Source: Microlunatus endophyticus (GTDB lineage Bacteria > Actinomycetota > Actinomycetes > Propionibacteriales > Propionibacteriaceae). Taken from it: 64,000 nt of DNA. Under the pieces are notes generated by a model. It did no database searches and had not been told where the DNA came from. It saw only the letters and a program-made list of their open reading frames with translations. Numbering within the stretch: position 1 is the first letter of the stretch; each line of letters begins with the position of its first letter. Where the stretch lies: the NCBI RefSeq assembly GCF_014646195.1, contig NZ_BMMZ01000013.1, forward strand, positions 1-64,000, given 5' to 3'. Below are positions 24,412 through 32,775 of the stretch, one piece after another. A program made the position numbers and the translations under genes.

Positions 24412-26127
24412 CTAACGAACCTGGCTGGCACGCTGGGCGGCTCGTACGGTCAGTGTCGACCACTCGTCCTGGGGAAGGTCCCAGTCCGGGGTCCGCGGCA
24501 GGAAGGTGTAGACCAGCTTGTCGCCGACGGCCGCAATGCCGACCCGGTATTTGGACGACTTCTTGGTGGTGATCCGCTGACTGACGAGCGCGACCGAACC
24601 GGTGATGTCGGTGTCGTCGGCACCGACGCCGGACACCCGGGCATCGTCCAGCACGTGGGCCGTCGGCAGCCTGTCGGAGCACTTCTTGATGTTGTCGCCG
24701 ATCATGCCTGCTTCATGGGCGGCGTCCTTGGCGGATTTCATCGTGATCGTGATCTCGTCCAGCCCGAAGGTGCTCGGCATGCCCTTCGGCTTGTCGACGA
24801 GCACATAGCTGCGTGCGGCCCGGCCGGTGGCCGAGAGAGTTGCGAAGTCGACGTTCTCACATCCCGAGGTGACGACGTCGGCGGGTGAGCCGGGCGCCAA
24901 TCCGCCCCAGGTGCCGGTGTTGCTGGTCGGCACCGGGATGTCGGCCAGCGCCAGGAAGCCGGGCTCGTCGCCACCGACCGGCGGCGGCCCGTCGCTGACC
25001 TGCGGATCGCTGGCGCAGATGCCGATGGCCGCGGTGCACTGCTGATCGGTGAGCTTGCCGAGTGCGGCGGCGGCCTTGTCGAGGTCGGGTGCGGTCTTGG
25101 TCTGGGCGATGTCGATCACGTTGACCAGCCGTCCGGTGCGGTTGGCCACCACAGCGCGGTAGCTGTCCTTGGCCGGATTCTCCAGCAATACGGCGGTGGC
25201 CTGGTCGCCGAGGCCGGTGATCACCCGCGCTGCATCGATGAAGCTGCCCTTGAGGTTGCAGCCGCCCAGCGACTTTGCGACGAGGGCGAAGGACTCTGCC
25301 GCCAGTTCCGAGGTCCGGTAGGCCTCCGACAGATGCAACGCAGTGGGTCCGTTGGTCGAAGTGGACAGCGTCCGGACCATCGTCTCCGACGGGGTCGGGG
25401 CGTCATCCTGAGGCCCGGCCAGGCATGCGGGAACGGGGGAGTCCGCGCCGCCGGCCGGCTGGTCGGCGGTGACCTGCCAGGGCAGGTTCACGACCGTATT
25501 GGCCAGTTGCGGACTGAACATCGTCTGCTCGGTGATCAGATGGGTGCTGGCCGCGCTGGTCGCCGACGGCTGTGGCTCCTGCGCGGCCGGGGTGGCGCGG
25601 TGGTTGGACCAGAGCAGGTAACCGACGGCCAGGGCGGCCACTACCACGACGGCGATCACGCTGACGGCGATGCCCGACCGGCTCCGGCGCGCGGGACGGA
25701 CGACCGGCTCACTGAGGTTGGGCCGGCGGCCGACATCTGGCCGGTCGGCCTTCTGCAGCCCGCTGCCGCCGCTGCTGTCCCGCAGCTGCTGGAGCTCGGC
25801 CAGTCGTTCGGCCCGCCGGGCTGCGGCGATCCGCTCCTCGGTCGTCGGCTGGTGGACCGGGGCCGGCTGCTCTGCGGCATCGGCGGGTGACCGTGGCGCC
25901 GGTGGCTCCTGGCGTACGGCCGAGTGTGAACCGGTCGCGACGTCCGCCTCGTCCTTGACCGGCGCCTCGTCCTTGACCGGCGCCTCGTCCTCGACCGGCG
26001 GCTGGTCTGCCAGGTCGTCGGCCGAGTCGTCGGCCAACTTGTCAGATGGGCCTGCTGCCGGGTGGTCGGTCGGGTCGTCGAGACGGGCCCGGCGCGGTCG
26101 GTACTCGCCCCGATCATTCCCCGCCAT
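24412..26127 (-). CDS. Single-pass membrane protein with large extracellular domain
   Basis: A 571-aa protein of unknown function. Residues 1-160 are hydrophilic and charged, with a repeat of the type PVKDEA encoded by an 18-bp tandem repeat. Basic residues (RPARRSRSG) precede one TM helix (AVSVIAVVVVAALAVGYLLW). The remaining 350 or so residues should be extracytoplasmic and contain four well-spaced cysteines (PACLAG, GGCNLK, QQCTAAIGIC and others) that suggest disulfides. The size and layout recall PknH-type extracellular sensor domains, but I see no decisive motif. ATG 26127 is preceded by CAGGGAG; the frame upstream is open but unlike a protein start. Confidence 0.7.
   Translation of the reverse strand: MAGNDRGEYRPRRARLDDPTDHPAAGPSDKLADDSADDLADQPPVEDEAPVKDEAPVKDEADVATGSHSAVRQEPPAPRSPADAAEQPAPVHQPTTEERIAAARRAERLAELQQLRDSSGGSGLQKADRPDVGRRPNLSEPVVRPARRSRSGIAVSVIAVVVVAALAVGYLLWSNHRATPAAQEPQPSATSAASTHLITEQTMFSPQLANTVVNLPWQVTADQPAGGADSPVPACLAGPQDDAPTPSETMVRTLSTSTNGPTALHLSEAYRTSELAAESFALVAKSLGGCNLKGSFIDAARVITGLGDQATAVLLENPAKDSYRAVVANRTGRLVNVIDIAQTKTAPDLDKAAAALGKLTDQQCTAAIGICASDPQVSDGPPPVGGDEPGFLALADIPVPTSNTGTWGGLAPGSPADVVTSGCENVDFATLSATGRAARSYVLVDKPKGMPSTFGLDEITITMKSAKDAAHEAGMIGDNIKKCSDRLPTAHVLDDARVSGVGADDTDITGSVALVSQRITTKKSSKYRVGIAAVGDKLVYTFLPRTPDWDLPQDEWSTLTVRAAQRASQVR
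25951..26004 (+). repeat. 18-bp coding tandem repeat
   Basis: Three copies of an 18-bp unit (25951-25968, 25969-25986, 25987-26004; the last is diverged) encode the acidic/basic PVKDEA-type repeats of the minus-strand membrane protein. Confidence 0.8.
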
Positions 26128-26264
26128 GCTCGACCGAACTCCCTGCTGACGTGCCGTTTCAACCGGGGCGGACCCCGGGTGGCCCCTCTCGGACCGCTTG
26201 AACTGTACCTGCTCGGGCGTGTCTGTCCCAGATTGCCGCAGCGGCAGGAGAGCATGGATGAGCC

Positions 26265-27695
26265 ATGGCCTCCCCACTGTCCTCGCGTCGGTCCAAGCGT
26301 CCGTCGGCCCGTCAGACGCCTGACGTACGCCTGACCGCCACGCGCGCGGAAGAGGCGGACTCGGACGGGGAGCCGTACGGCCCGCGATGGGGCTGGCAGC
26401 TGGTGGCAGTCGGTGGTGCGCTGATCAGCGCACTCGCCGGCTGGGTCATCGTGTCCGGTCTGGCCGTCGTCGGCTGGCTTGCCGCCGACCCCGGCGACCT
26501 CAGTTCGGTGCTGCACACCGGGACACGCTTGTGGCTTCTGGCCAACGGGTCGCCCGCCCGGCTGGGCGGCGTCTCGTGGTCGCTGGTTCCGCTCGGAATG
26601 AGCCTGCTGATCGTCTTCATGATCAGCCGCTTCACCCGTTCGGCGGTCCGGTTCGCCCAGGCGGAGGACTCGGAGGCGCTCAGGATCGCGGCCGGCGCGG
26701 CCGGCCTGGCGACCGTCGGTTACGCCATCGTGGTGGCAGCCGTGGCATTGACCAGCGGGGCCGATGTGGTCCGCGGCGTCGTCGGCGCCGCGTTGATCGC
26801 GGCGATCGGCAGCTTCTGGGGTGCCAGCCGGGGCGCCGGGATCCGGCTCAGCGACTACTGGCCGCAATGGACTCGGCCGCTTCCGGCTGCCGTCAGCGGC
26901 GGGGTAGGAGTGCTGCTGGTCTCCGGATCGGCGGTACTGGCGACCGGGATGATCTTGCACGCCCACCGGATCTCCGTCCTGGCCGCCGGGCTCGGCGCGG
27001 GCACCGTCGGCGGCATCGCGCTCTGGGCGGCACAGGCCGCCTTCGCCCCGAATGTTGTGATCTGGGCGGCCAGCTATGCCCTCGGCGCCGGCTTCACGAT
27101 CGGCCAGGGCTCGGTCGTCGCGCCGTCCGACACCAGCCTCGGACTGCTGCCGTCGATTCCGATCCTCGGCGCCCTGCCAGGTGTGGGTCCCGGCACTGCC
27201 GTCAGTCTCAGCTGGCTGGGCTCGGGGGTGGTCGCGGGCGCCGTTGCGGCCTTCTTCGTGGTGCGCCGCCGACCGGACGCGCGCCCGGACGAGACGTCGC
27301 TGGTCGGCGGTCTGGCCGGTCTGCTCGCTGCTCTGGTCTTCACCGGACTGGGCGCCGCCACCGGCGGCGGCCTCGGTGACGGACGGCTGGCCGGTGCCGG
27401 CCCGCGGATGCTGCCGCTCCTGGTGATGAGCTGTACGCTGCTCGGTCTGTCGGGAATGATCTGCGGCCTGGTCTTCGGCCTGGTCGCGACGCTGCGGCGG
27501 GTCCGCAGCCACCGCACGCAGGCTGCGGACCGACGCGTCCGGCCGGAGGCGGCCGCAGCGCCGGCGATGGAGGACGACGACACGGTCGCGGTCGAGCTGC
27601 CCGAAGACGCCGAGATCGACGCGGAGGAAGACGCCGAGATCGACGCGGAGGAAGACGCGGAGGAAACAGTCGTCCGGCAGCGCCGGTCCGCCTGA
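26265..27695 (+). CDS. DUF6350-type polytopic membrane protein
   Basis: A 476-aa membrane protein with about ten hydrophobic helices between residues 40 and 425 (for example VAVGGALISALAGWVIVSGLAVVGWLAA, cited in part, and SLVPLGMSLLIVFMI). It matches the actinobacterial DUF6350 group, which commonly lies just upstream of purN (from memory). The C-terminal 45 residues are very acidic, with a tandem EDAEIDAE repeat. The function is unknown. ATG 26265 is the only in-frame start near GGAG (26247-26250), although the spacing is long. purN follows after 38 bp. Confidence 0.75.
   Translation: MASPLSSRRSKRPSARQTPDVRLTATRAEEADSDGEPYGPRWGWQLVAVGGALISALAGWVIVSGLAVVGWLAADPGDLSSVLHTGTRLWLLANGSPARLGGVSWSLVPLGMSLLIVFMISRFTRSAVRFAQAEDSEALRIAAGAAGLATVGYAIVVAAVALTSGADVVRGVVGAALIAAIGSFWGASRGAGIRLSDYWPQWTRPLPAAVSGGVGVLLVSGSAVLATGMILHAHRISVLAAGLGAGTVGGIALWAAQAAFAPNVVIWAASYALGAGFTIGQGSVVAPSDTSLGLLPSIPILGALPGVGPGTAVSLSWLGSGVVAGAVAAFFVVRRRPDARPDETSLVGGLAGLLAALVFTGLGAATGGGLGDGRLAGAGPRMLPLLVMSCTLLGLSGMICGLVFGLVATLRRVRSHRTQAADRRVRPEAAAAPAMEDDDTVAVELPEDAEIDAEEDAEIDAEEDAEETVVRQRRSA
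27603..27662 (+). repeat. 24-bp coding tandem repeat
   Basis: Two exact 24-bp copies (27603-27626 and 27627-27650) plus a 12-nt partial third encode the acidic EDAEIDAE tail of the membrane protein. Exact repetition at the DNA level suggests recent slippage. Confidence 0.85.
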
Positions 27696-27720
27696 GCGTG
27701 GCCGGCAGCTGATCGGCAGA

Positions 27721-27726
27721 TAGGCT
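27721..27726 (+). promoter_or_regulatory. Leaderless-type -10 box (TAGGCT) of purN
   Basis: TAGGCT ends 7 nt before GTG 27734, with no ribosome binding site. It lies within the gap after the DUF6350 gene, so purN may have its own promoter. Confidence 0.5.
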
Positions 27727-27733
27727 GCCCGGC

Positions 27734-28354
27734 GTGGCGTTACGCGTGGTCGTGCTGGTGTCTGGATCGGGGACCCTGTTGCAGTCGTTGATCGACGCAC
27801 AGTCCGGCCCGGAATTCGGCGCCCGGATCGTCGCGGTCGGATCCGATCGGCCCGCGGTCGAGGGCCTGGACAGAGCCCGGCAGGCGGGGATCCCGACCTT
27901 CAGCCACCCGTTGCCGAAGGGCGCAGATCGTGCGGCCTGGGACCGGGCCCTCACTGAGCTGGTCGCCGATCACCAGCCCGACGTGGTCGTGCTGGCCGGC
28001 TTCATGAAGCTTGTCGGAGCAGCGTTCCTGGAGAAGTTCTCCGGCCGCATCATCAATTCCCACCCGGCCCTGCTGCCTTCCTTCCCCGGGATGCACGGGA
28101 CCCGGGACGCCCTCGACCACGGCGTCAAGATCACCGGATCGACCGTGTTCCTGGTCGACGACGGTGTGGACAGCGGTGCGATCCTCGACCAGGCCGCCGT
28201 ACGGGTCCTCGACGACGACACCGTCGACAGCCTGCACGAGCGGATCAAGATCACCGAACGCGAGTTGCTGGTCCGGGTGGTCGCCCGGATGGCCGCGCAG
28301 TCGTGGTGGGTCGAGGGGCGCAAGATCTGCTGGGGCGGATCCGATGGACGCTGA
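27734..28354 (+). CDS. purN: Phosphoribosylglycinamide formyltransferase
   Basis: A 206-aa GART enzyme that transfers the formyl group of 10-formyl-THF to GAR in purine synthesis. The N-terminal VVLVSGSGTLLQSLI phosphate-binding segment and the catalytic triad equivalents Asn108 and His110 in INSHPALLPSFPG and Asp146 in DDGVDSGAI are present. GTG 27734 gives the correct family N-terminus. In many actinobacteria purH follows; here the next gene is a DUF3017 protein overlapping by 11 bp. Confidence 0.96.
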   Translation: MALRVVVLVSGSGTLLQSLIDAQSGPEFGARIVAVGSDRPAVEGLDRARQAGIPTFSHPLPKGADRAAWDRALTELVADHQPDVVVLAGFMKLVGAAFLEKFSGRIINSHPALLPSFPGMHGTRDALDHGVKITGSTVFLVDDGVDSGAILDQAAVRVLDDDTVDSLHERIKITERELLVRVVARMAAQSWWVEGRKICWGGSDGR

Positions 28355-28649
28355 ACGACAACCGGCACACCTGAGCACTTCGGCGGAGATCACGCCGTTG
28401 GCGGTGGTCGTGATCGGCATGGCTGCCGGGGTCGTCGGCGTGCTGATCGGTCACTGGCGGCTGGGCTGCGTGGTCATCGGCGCATTCCTGACCATCGGCG
28501 GCATCGAGCGGCTGGTGCTCGCCGATCGGTCCGGCCTGTTGCAGGCCAGGAACAGATTCTTCGACGTGATCGCCCTGTTGGGAATGGGGATCGCGGTCAT
28601 CGTGCTGGCCATCGTCGTGCCGCACGGCGGCGGCAACCCGATTCCCTAG
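28344..28649 (+). CDS. DUF3017-type small membrane protein
   Basis: A 101-aa protein with three hydrophobic helices (ITPLAVVVIGMAAGVVGVLI, GCVVIGAFLTIGGIERLVL and VIALLGMGIAVIVLAIVVP). Length and pattern match DUF3017 proteins, which in Streptomyces lie in the purH-folD-mdh neighbourhood (from memory). ATG 28344 lies inside the end of purN (11-bp overlap), so it is translationally coupled to it. The function is unknown. Confidence 0.75.
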   Translation: MDAERQPAHLSTSAEITPLAVVVIGMAAGVVGVLIGHWRLGCVVIGAFLTIGGIERLVLADRSGLLQARNRFFDVIALLGMGIAVIVLAIVVPHGGGNPIP

Positions 28650-28675
28650 TTTCGTGCGACGCGTGCCGCACCTTC

Positions 28676-29005
28676 CTAATAGCTGGACTGGGAAGCGGAG
28701 ATGCCGATGATCACCACGAAATAGATGATCATGAGCACGACACCGGCCGCGTTCAGCAAGGTTCCGACGATTCCCAGGATTCGTCCGGCACTGATGAGGC
28801 TCCGATTGTCGTAGGCGCCCGGATTCGCGTCGACCTCCGCCAGTGCTTTGTTTCCTATCACCCAGGCGGCGATACCGAAGCCGAAGCACACGACGAAACC
28901 GAGGATGCCGAAGACCAGAACGATCGCTCCCTGCGGATGCGACTGGCGGATCGGCCCATAACCGTAAGGCTGACCGTAGGGGCCAGGACCGTACGGAGAA
29001 CTCAT
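28676..29005 (-). CDS. DUF4190 domain membrane protein (paralog 1)
   Basis: A 109-aa protein with a short Pro/Gly/Tyr N-terminus (SSPYGPGPYGQPYGYG) and a two-TM DUF4190 domain: AIVLVFGILGFVVCFGFGIAAWVIG, a conserved cytoplasmic or periplasmic loop ALAEVDANPGAYDNRSLISAGRILG, then a second TM. It is the most downstream of three tandem paralogs with the loop motif DANPGAY.NR....AGRI.GI. The function is unknown; some DUF4190 proteins accompany secretion or septum factors, but nothing here shows that. Confidence 0.82.
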   Translation of the reverse strand: MSSPYGPGPYGQPYGYGPIRQSHPQGAIVLVFGILGFVVCFGFGIAAWVIGNKALAEVDANPGAYDNRSLISAGRILGIVGTLLNAAGVVLMIIYFVVIIGISASQSSY

Positions 29006-29050
29006 ACTCCCCGGCCTCGTGCGACCTGCGTCGGTGGACTCGGTGGGCTG

Positions 29051-29758
29051 CTAGGAGCCACTGCTGGCCGCCGCCGCGATGATCACGATGATGTAGATCA
29101 CGATCACGATGCCCTGCAGGATCGTGGAGATGATGCCGCAGATCCGGCCGGCGTTGACCACGCCGCGGTTGGAGTAGGCGCCAGGATTGGTGTCGATCTC
29201 CCGCAGTGCCCGGGTGCCCATCACCCAGGCAGCGATGCCGAAGCCGAAGCAGACCACGAATCCGAGGATGCCGAAAACCAGGATCATGGTGCCCTGCGGG
29301 TGCGGCTGCTGCATCGCACCGTAGCCGTACGACTGCGGGCCGCCGTAGCCACCCGAGTAGGGCTGGGTGCCGTAGGAGGCCGGAGTGCCGGTGTTCGGGG
29401 CGCTGCCATAGCTGGACGGGGCGGTGCCGTAGCTGGACGGCGTTCCGTAGCCGGGTTGCTGACCGTAGCCGGGCTGCTGACCGTAGCCGGGCTGGCTCTG
29501 CGGCGGCTGCTGCTGCCCGTACCCCGGTTGCTGGCCCGGTTGCTGGCCATAGTCAGGTTGCTGACCGTAGGAGGGCTGTTGCCCCTGGGACGGGTCCTGC
29601 CCGTACCCCGGCTGCTGGCCCGGTTGCTGGCCATAGTCAGGTTGCTGTCCGTAGCCGGGCTGATTACCGGACTGATCACCCTGCTGATCTCCGGACTGGT
29701 CGCCGGACGAATCGTTCGGCTGATCGCCGTAGGGGCTGGAACCGTAGAGGGAGCTCAT
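29051..29758 (-). CDS. DUF4190 domain membrane protein with long PGYGQQ repeat (paralog 2)
   Basis: A 235-aa paralog of its neighbours in which the N-terminal segment has grown to about 135 residues of low-complexity Gln/Gly/Pro/Tyr repeats (units such as QPGYGQ and QQPDYGQ). The DUF4190 domain follows, with HPQGTMILVFGILGFVVCFG and IDTNPGAYSNRGVVNAGRI. The repeat part is likely disordered and prion-like in composition. ATG 29758 matches the MSS start of paralog 1; ATG 29767, three codons upstream and only 3 nt after AGGAG, is the alternative. Confidence 0.8.
   Translation of the reverse strand: MSSLYGSSPYGDQPNDSSGDQSGDQQGDQSGNQPGYGQQPDYGQQPGQQPGYGQDPSQGQQPSYGQQPDYGQQPGQQPGYGQQQPPQSQPGYGQQPGYGQQPGYGTPSSYGTAPSSYGSAPNTGTPASYGTQPYSGGYGGPQSYGYGAMQQPHPQGTMILVFGILGFVVCFGFGIAAWVMGTRALREIDTNPGAYSNRGVVNAGRICGIISTILQGIVIVIYIIVIIAAAASSGS
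29300..29680. repeat. Low-complexity coding repeats (PGYGQQ type)
   Basis: Imperfect 12-24 bp units such as CCGTAGCCGGGCTGCTGA recur across this stretch. They encode the Gln/Gly/Tyr-rich repeats of the minus-strand DUF4190 protein. Unit length and sequence vary and there are no spacers, so it is not a CRISPR array. Confidence 0.75.
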
Positions 29759-29801
29759 GCCACCCATCTTCTCCTCAATCCGCTCACCGAGCGGTCAAAC
29801 T

Positions 29802-30083
29802 TCAGTTGCCGTGGGAGAGCGCGAACCGGGCGATCAGGCCGATGACCCAGATCACGATGGCGATGATGCCGAGGATCCGTCCGGCATTGACCATGCCACG
29901 GTTGGTGTAGGCGCCAGGGTTCGCGTCGATCTCCTTGAGTGCGCCGTTACCCAGGACCACGGCGATGATCCCGCAGGGAAAACAGATCACGAGGCCGACG
30001 ATGCCCAGGATGAGCACCGGGACACCACGCGGATGGGGCTGCGGCACGGCACCATAGCCGGGCTGCTCGTATGGAGTAGTCAC
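29802..30083 (-). CDS. DUF4190 domain membrane protein (paralog 3)
   Basis: A 93-aa protein, the shortest of the three paralogs. After a brief N-terminus (TTPYEQPGYGAVPQPHPRG) come TM1 (VPVLILGIVGLVICFPCGIIAVVLG in part), the conserved loop ALKEIDANPGAYTNRGMVNAGRI, and TM2 (IIAIVIWVIGLIARFAL). GTG 30083 is the start; CATCCT 6 nt upstream is a possible leaderless -10. The three genes are 45 and 43 bp apart and are probably co-transcribed from here. Confidence 0.8.
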   Translation of the reverse strand: MTTPYEQPGYGAVPQPHPRGVPVLILGIVGLVICFPCGIIAVVLGNGALKEIDANPGAYTNRGMVNAGRILGIIAIVIWVIGLIARFALSHGN

Positions 30084-30179
30084 AAGCCCAGGATGTCGGA
30101 TTGAGGGTGCATTGAGCTATAGAATCCCCGATATCGGACCGCCTTGATGAAATCTTGATTCTTCCCGGCGTTCCTCGAC

Positions 30180-31637
30180 TCAGGTCGCCGAGCGGATGAA
30201 GGCGCGCAGATCCTCCGACTGCTGTTGCCTGCTCGGCTCGTGCACATAGGTCATGTGCCCGGCCTCGTAGTAGGCCCACTCGATCCGCTCCCTGGCCGCT
30301 GCCGGAATCCGCAGGTGCGCGATCACGTGTTCGGCGGCGAAGTGCGGGGTCGCCCCGTCGTAGTAGCCGCAGGAGATGTGCACCCGCAGGGCGGGATTGT
30401 CCCGCAACGCCTTGGCCAGCGCGGTCGCGGTCTCCACCGAGGCGTTCTCGAATTCCTTGTACGACCAGGGATAGACCTTGGGCGTCAGGATGTTGTACGG
30501 GATGTCGATCTTGAAACCGCATTCGTCCCGGATATAGGAGTTGAAGGCCGTCGCGTACGGTCCGAGGATCGCGCTGTAGGACGGGTCGTAATCCATGTGC
30601 GAGTCGTTGCCGTGGTCGAGCCAACCGACGAACCGCATGTCCAGCCGGCCCACCAGTTGCTGCCGGTCACGCATCAGCTCGGCGACGAAGTCGAACAGCG
30701 TGATCCGCAGGTCGGCACGGTCGACATAGGCGGGATCGAGGCCGGTCAGCCGGGCATAGCGCTCGATCACCGCTCGGCGTTCGTCGGTCGGAAGCCGGGA
30801 ACCGCGGGCCAACGCGTACGGAAGATCACGGGCAGCGAAGTCTTCTGCCTGGGCGACCACATCGGCCAGATCACCAAGATCATCGGCGAGCTTGCCGTGA
30901 TAGTGCGCGGTCGCTGCGTAGGTCGGCAGGTAGAGGGCGAATGCCTGGTCATTGCCCTCGGTGAAATCGGCACTGGCGAAGTCGAGGATGCTGGAGATCA
31001 GGATGACGCCGTTGACGTACATCCCGTACTCCGATTGCAGCCGGTTGGCCAGTCCCGCCGCGCGGGTCGTCCCGTACGACTCTCCGGCCAGGAATTTCGG
31101 GGACGACCAGCGGCCGTTGCGGGTGGCCCACAACCGGATGAATTCGCCGACCGATTCAAGATCGCGACCGAAGCCGTGGAAATCGTCGGCCCGATGTCCC
31201 TCGACGGTGCGGGAGAAGCCCGTCGTGACCGGATCGATGAAGACCAGATCGGTCTCGGTCAGCAGCGTCTGCAGGTTGTCCTCGATCGCATACGGCGGCG
31301 GTTTCAGGTCACCGGCGTCACCCATGATCACCCGGCGCGGGCCGAGCAATCCCAGATGCAGCCAGACCGAGGACGAGCCGGGGCCGCCGTTGAACGCGAA
31401 GGTGACTGGTCGGCTGCCGGGTTCGGCCCCATCGAGGGTGTAGGCGATGTGGAAGATCTCCGCCCGGGCCTGGTGGCCGCCGAACTTCTGGTCCTCGATG
31501 ATCTCCTCGCGCAGCACCATCCGGCCGCAGCTGACGTGATACTCCAGCCGCTGCTCACCGGAGCCGATCGACCCGGTGCTGGTGACCAGATAGTCGGCCG
31601 GCGCCGGTTGCTCGGTCGCCTTCGCGTCGTCGGTCAT
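30180..31637 (-). CDS. Serine carboxypeptidase-like S10 family peptidase
   Basis: A 485-aa alpha/beta-hydrolase-fold S10 peptidase. The oxyanion region FNGGPGSSSVWLHLG, nucleophile Ser in FLAGESYGTTR, catalytic Asp in SCGYYDGATP and His in YEAGHMTYVHEPS are all present. There is no signal peptide (MTDDAKATEQPAPADYLV), so it is probably cytoplasmic, unlike eukaryotic carboxypeptidase Y. Bacterial members are poorly characterised; C-terminal peptide trimming is the expected activity. It begins 7 bp after mdh ends on the same strand and is almost certainly in an operon with it. Confidence 0.9.
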   Translation of the reverse strand: MTDDAKATEQPAPADYLVTSTGSIGSGEQRLEYHVSCGRMVLREEIIEDQKFGGHQARAEIFHIAYTLDGAEPGSRPVTFAFNGGPGSSSVWLHLGLLGPRRVIMGDAGDLKPPPYAIEDNLQTLLTETDLVFIDPVTTGFSRTVEGHRADDFHGFGRDLESVGEFIRLWATRNGRWSSPKFLAGESYGTTRAAGLANRLQSEYGMYVNGVILISSILDFASADFTEGNDQAFALYLPTYAATAHYHGKLADDLGDLADVVAQAEDFAARDLPYALARGSRLPTDERRAVIERYARLTGLDPAYVDRADLRITLFDFVAELMRDRQQLVGRLDMRFVGWLDHGNDSHMDYDPSYSAILGPYATAFNSYIRDECGFKIDIPYNILTPKVYPWSYKEFENASVETATALAKALRDNPALRVHISCGYYDGATPHFAAEHVIAHLRIPAAARERIEWAYYEAGHMTYVHEPSRQQQSEDLRAFIRSAT

Positions 31638-31644
31638 CGTCGGC

Positions 31645-32634
31645 TCAGATCAGGCCGAGGCTCTTGACGGCTTCGGCCTCGTCCCGCAGCTCGGCCACGG
31701 AGGCGTCGATCTTCGCCTGGGAGAAGTCATCGATCTCCAGGCCCTCGACGATGGCGTATTCGCCACCCGAGACGGTCACCGGGAAGGAGCTGATCACGCC
31801 CTCGGCGATGCCGTACGAGCCGTCGGTCGGCACCGCCATCGAGACCCAGTCGCCTTCGGGAGTGTCGGTGAGCCAGGTGCGGGCGGCCTCGAGGGTCGCG
31901 TTGGCCGCGCTGGCGGCCGAACTGGCGCCGCGGGCCTCGATGATCGCCGCACCGCGCTGCTGCACCGTCGGCAGGAACTCCGACTCGATCCACTTCTGGT
32001 CGTTGATCACCTCGGCCGCCGGGGCGCCGTTGATCTTGGCGTGGAAGACGTCCGGGTACTGGGTGGCGGAGTGGTTGCCCCAGATGGTGACGTTGGTGAC
32101 GTCGTCGACGGTGACGCCGGCCTTCGCGGCCAGTTGGGCCTTGGCCCGGTTGTGATCAAGACGAGTGAGTGCGTTGAACCGGTTGCCGGGAATGTCGGGA
32201 GCGTTGCTGGAGGCGATCAGCGCGTTGGTGTTGGCCGGATTGCCGGTGATCAACACCTTGACGTCATCGGCTGCGTGATCATTGAGCGCCTTGCCCTGGG
32301 CCGAGAAGATCGCGCCGTTGGCCTGCAGCAGATCCGACCGCTCCATGCCCTTGCTGCGTGGACGGGCGCCGACCAACAAGGCCAGGTTGATGCCCTCGAA
32401 CACCTTGTTCGGGTCGTCGCCGATCTCGACACCGGCCAGGGTGGAGTAGGCGCAGTCGTCCAACTCCATCACGACGCCCTCGAGTGCCTTGAGGGCCGGT
32501 GTGATCTCCAACAGGCGCAGTTCGACCGGCTGGTCGGGACCGAGCAGTTCGCCGGAGGCGATCCGGAACAACAGGCTGTAGCAGATCTGGCCGGCGGCGC
32601 CGGTGACGGCGACCTTGACGGGGGCGGGGCTCAT
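31645..32634 (-). CDS. mdh: Malate dehydrogenase
   Basis: A 329-aa NAD-dependent malate dehydrogenase of the TCA cycle. It has the Rossmann start VAVTGAAGQICYSLLFRIASGE, the substrate-loop arginines in GARPRSKGMERSDLL, the catalytic Asp in LTRLDHNRA and the catalytic His in IWGNHSATQYPD. Both sequence and length are those of the actinobacterial enzyme. ATG 32634 follows GAGGAGAGAG. The downstream S10 peptidase shares the transcript. In Streptomyces, mdh lies in the same region as sucCD and purN (from memory), so this arrangement is conserved. Confidence 0.96.
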   Translation of the reverse strand: MSPAPVKVAVTGAAGQICYSLLFRIASGELLGPDQPVELRLLEITPALKALEGVVMELDDCAYSTLAGVEIGDDPNKVFEGINLALLVGARPRSKGMERSDLLQANGAIFSAQGKALNDHAADDVKVLITGNPANTNALIASSNAPDIPGNRFNALTRLDHNRAKAQLAAKAGVTVDDVTNVTIWGNHSATQYPDVFHAKINGAPAAEVINDQKWIESEFLPTVQQRGAAIIEARGASSAASAANATLEAARTWLTDTPEGDWVSMAVPTDGSYGIAEGVISSFPVTVSGGEYAIVEGLEIDDFSQAKIDASVAELRDEAEAVKSLGLI

Positions 32635-32660
32635 GTCACTCTCTCCTCAGGTGATGCATA

Positions 32661-32676
32661 CCAGTCGGTCGACTGG
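32661..32676. promoter_or_regulatory. 16-bp palindrome upstream of mdh
   Basis: CCAGTCGGTCGACTGG is a perfect 7-bp inverted repeat with a GT centre. It lies directly upstream of a TATGCA box (minus strand, 32660-32655) in the mdh/SGNH divergent gap, a position suited to an operator. The regulator is unknown. Confidence 0.4.
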
Positions 32677-32775
32677 ACGACCAGGATCCGACGCTAGCAA
32701 GATTGGTGGACACGGTGATCGGGCGGGTCGCGTGATGATGCCCACACGCCGCAATCCCGAGCGAAGGAGCTGTCG

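Noticed and set aside
25656..27800. Very long minus-strand open frame (over 700 codons) across the DUF6350 gene
   Set aside because: It is antisense to a well-supported membrane protein gene, has the Arg/Gly/Pro/Gln-rich composition of a GC-driven shadow frame, and shows no domain.
29300..29680. Possible CRISPR-like repeat array
   Set aside because: Units are imperfect, in frame, and encode Gln/Gly/Tyr repeats; there are no unique spacers and no cas genes.
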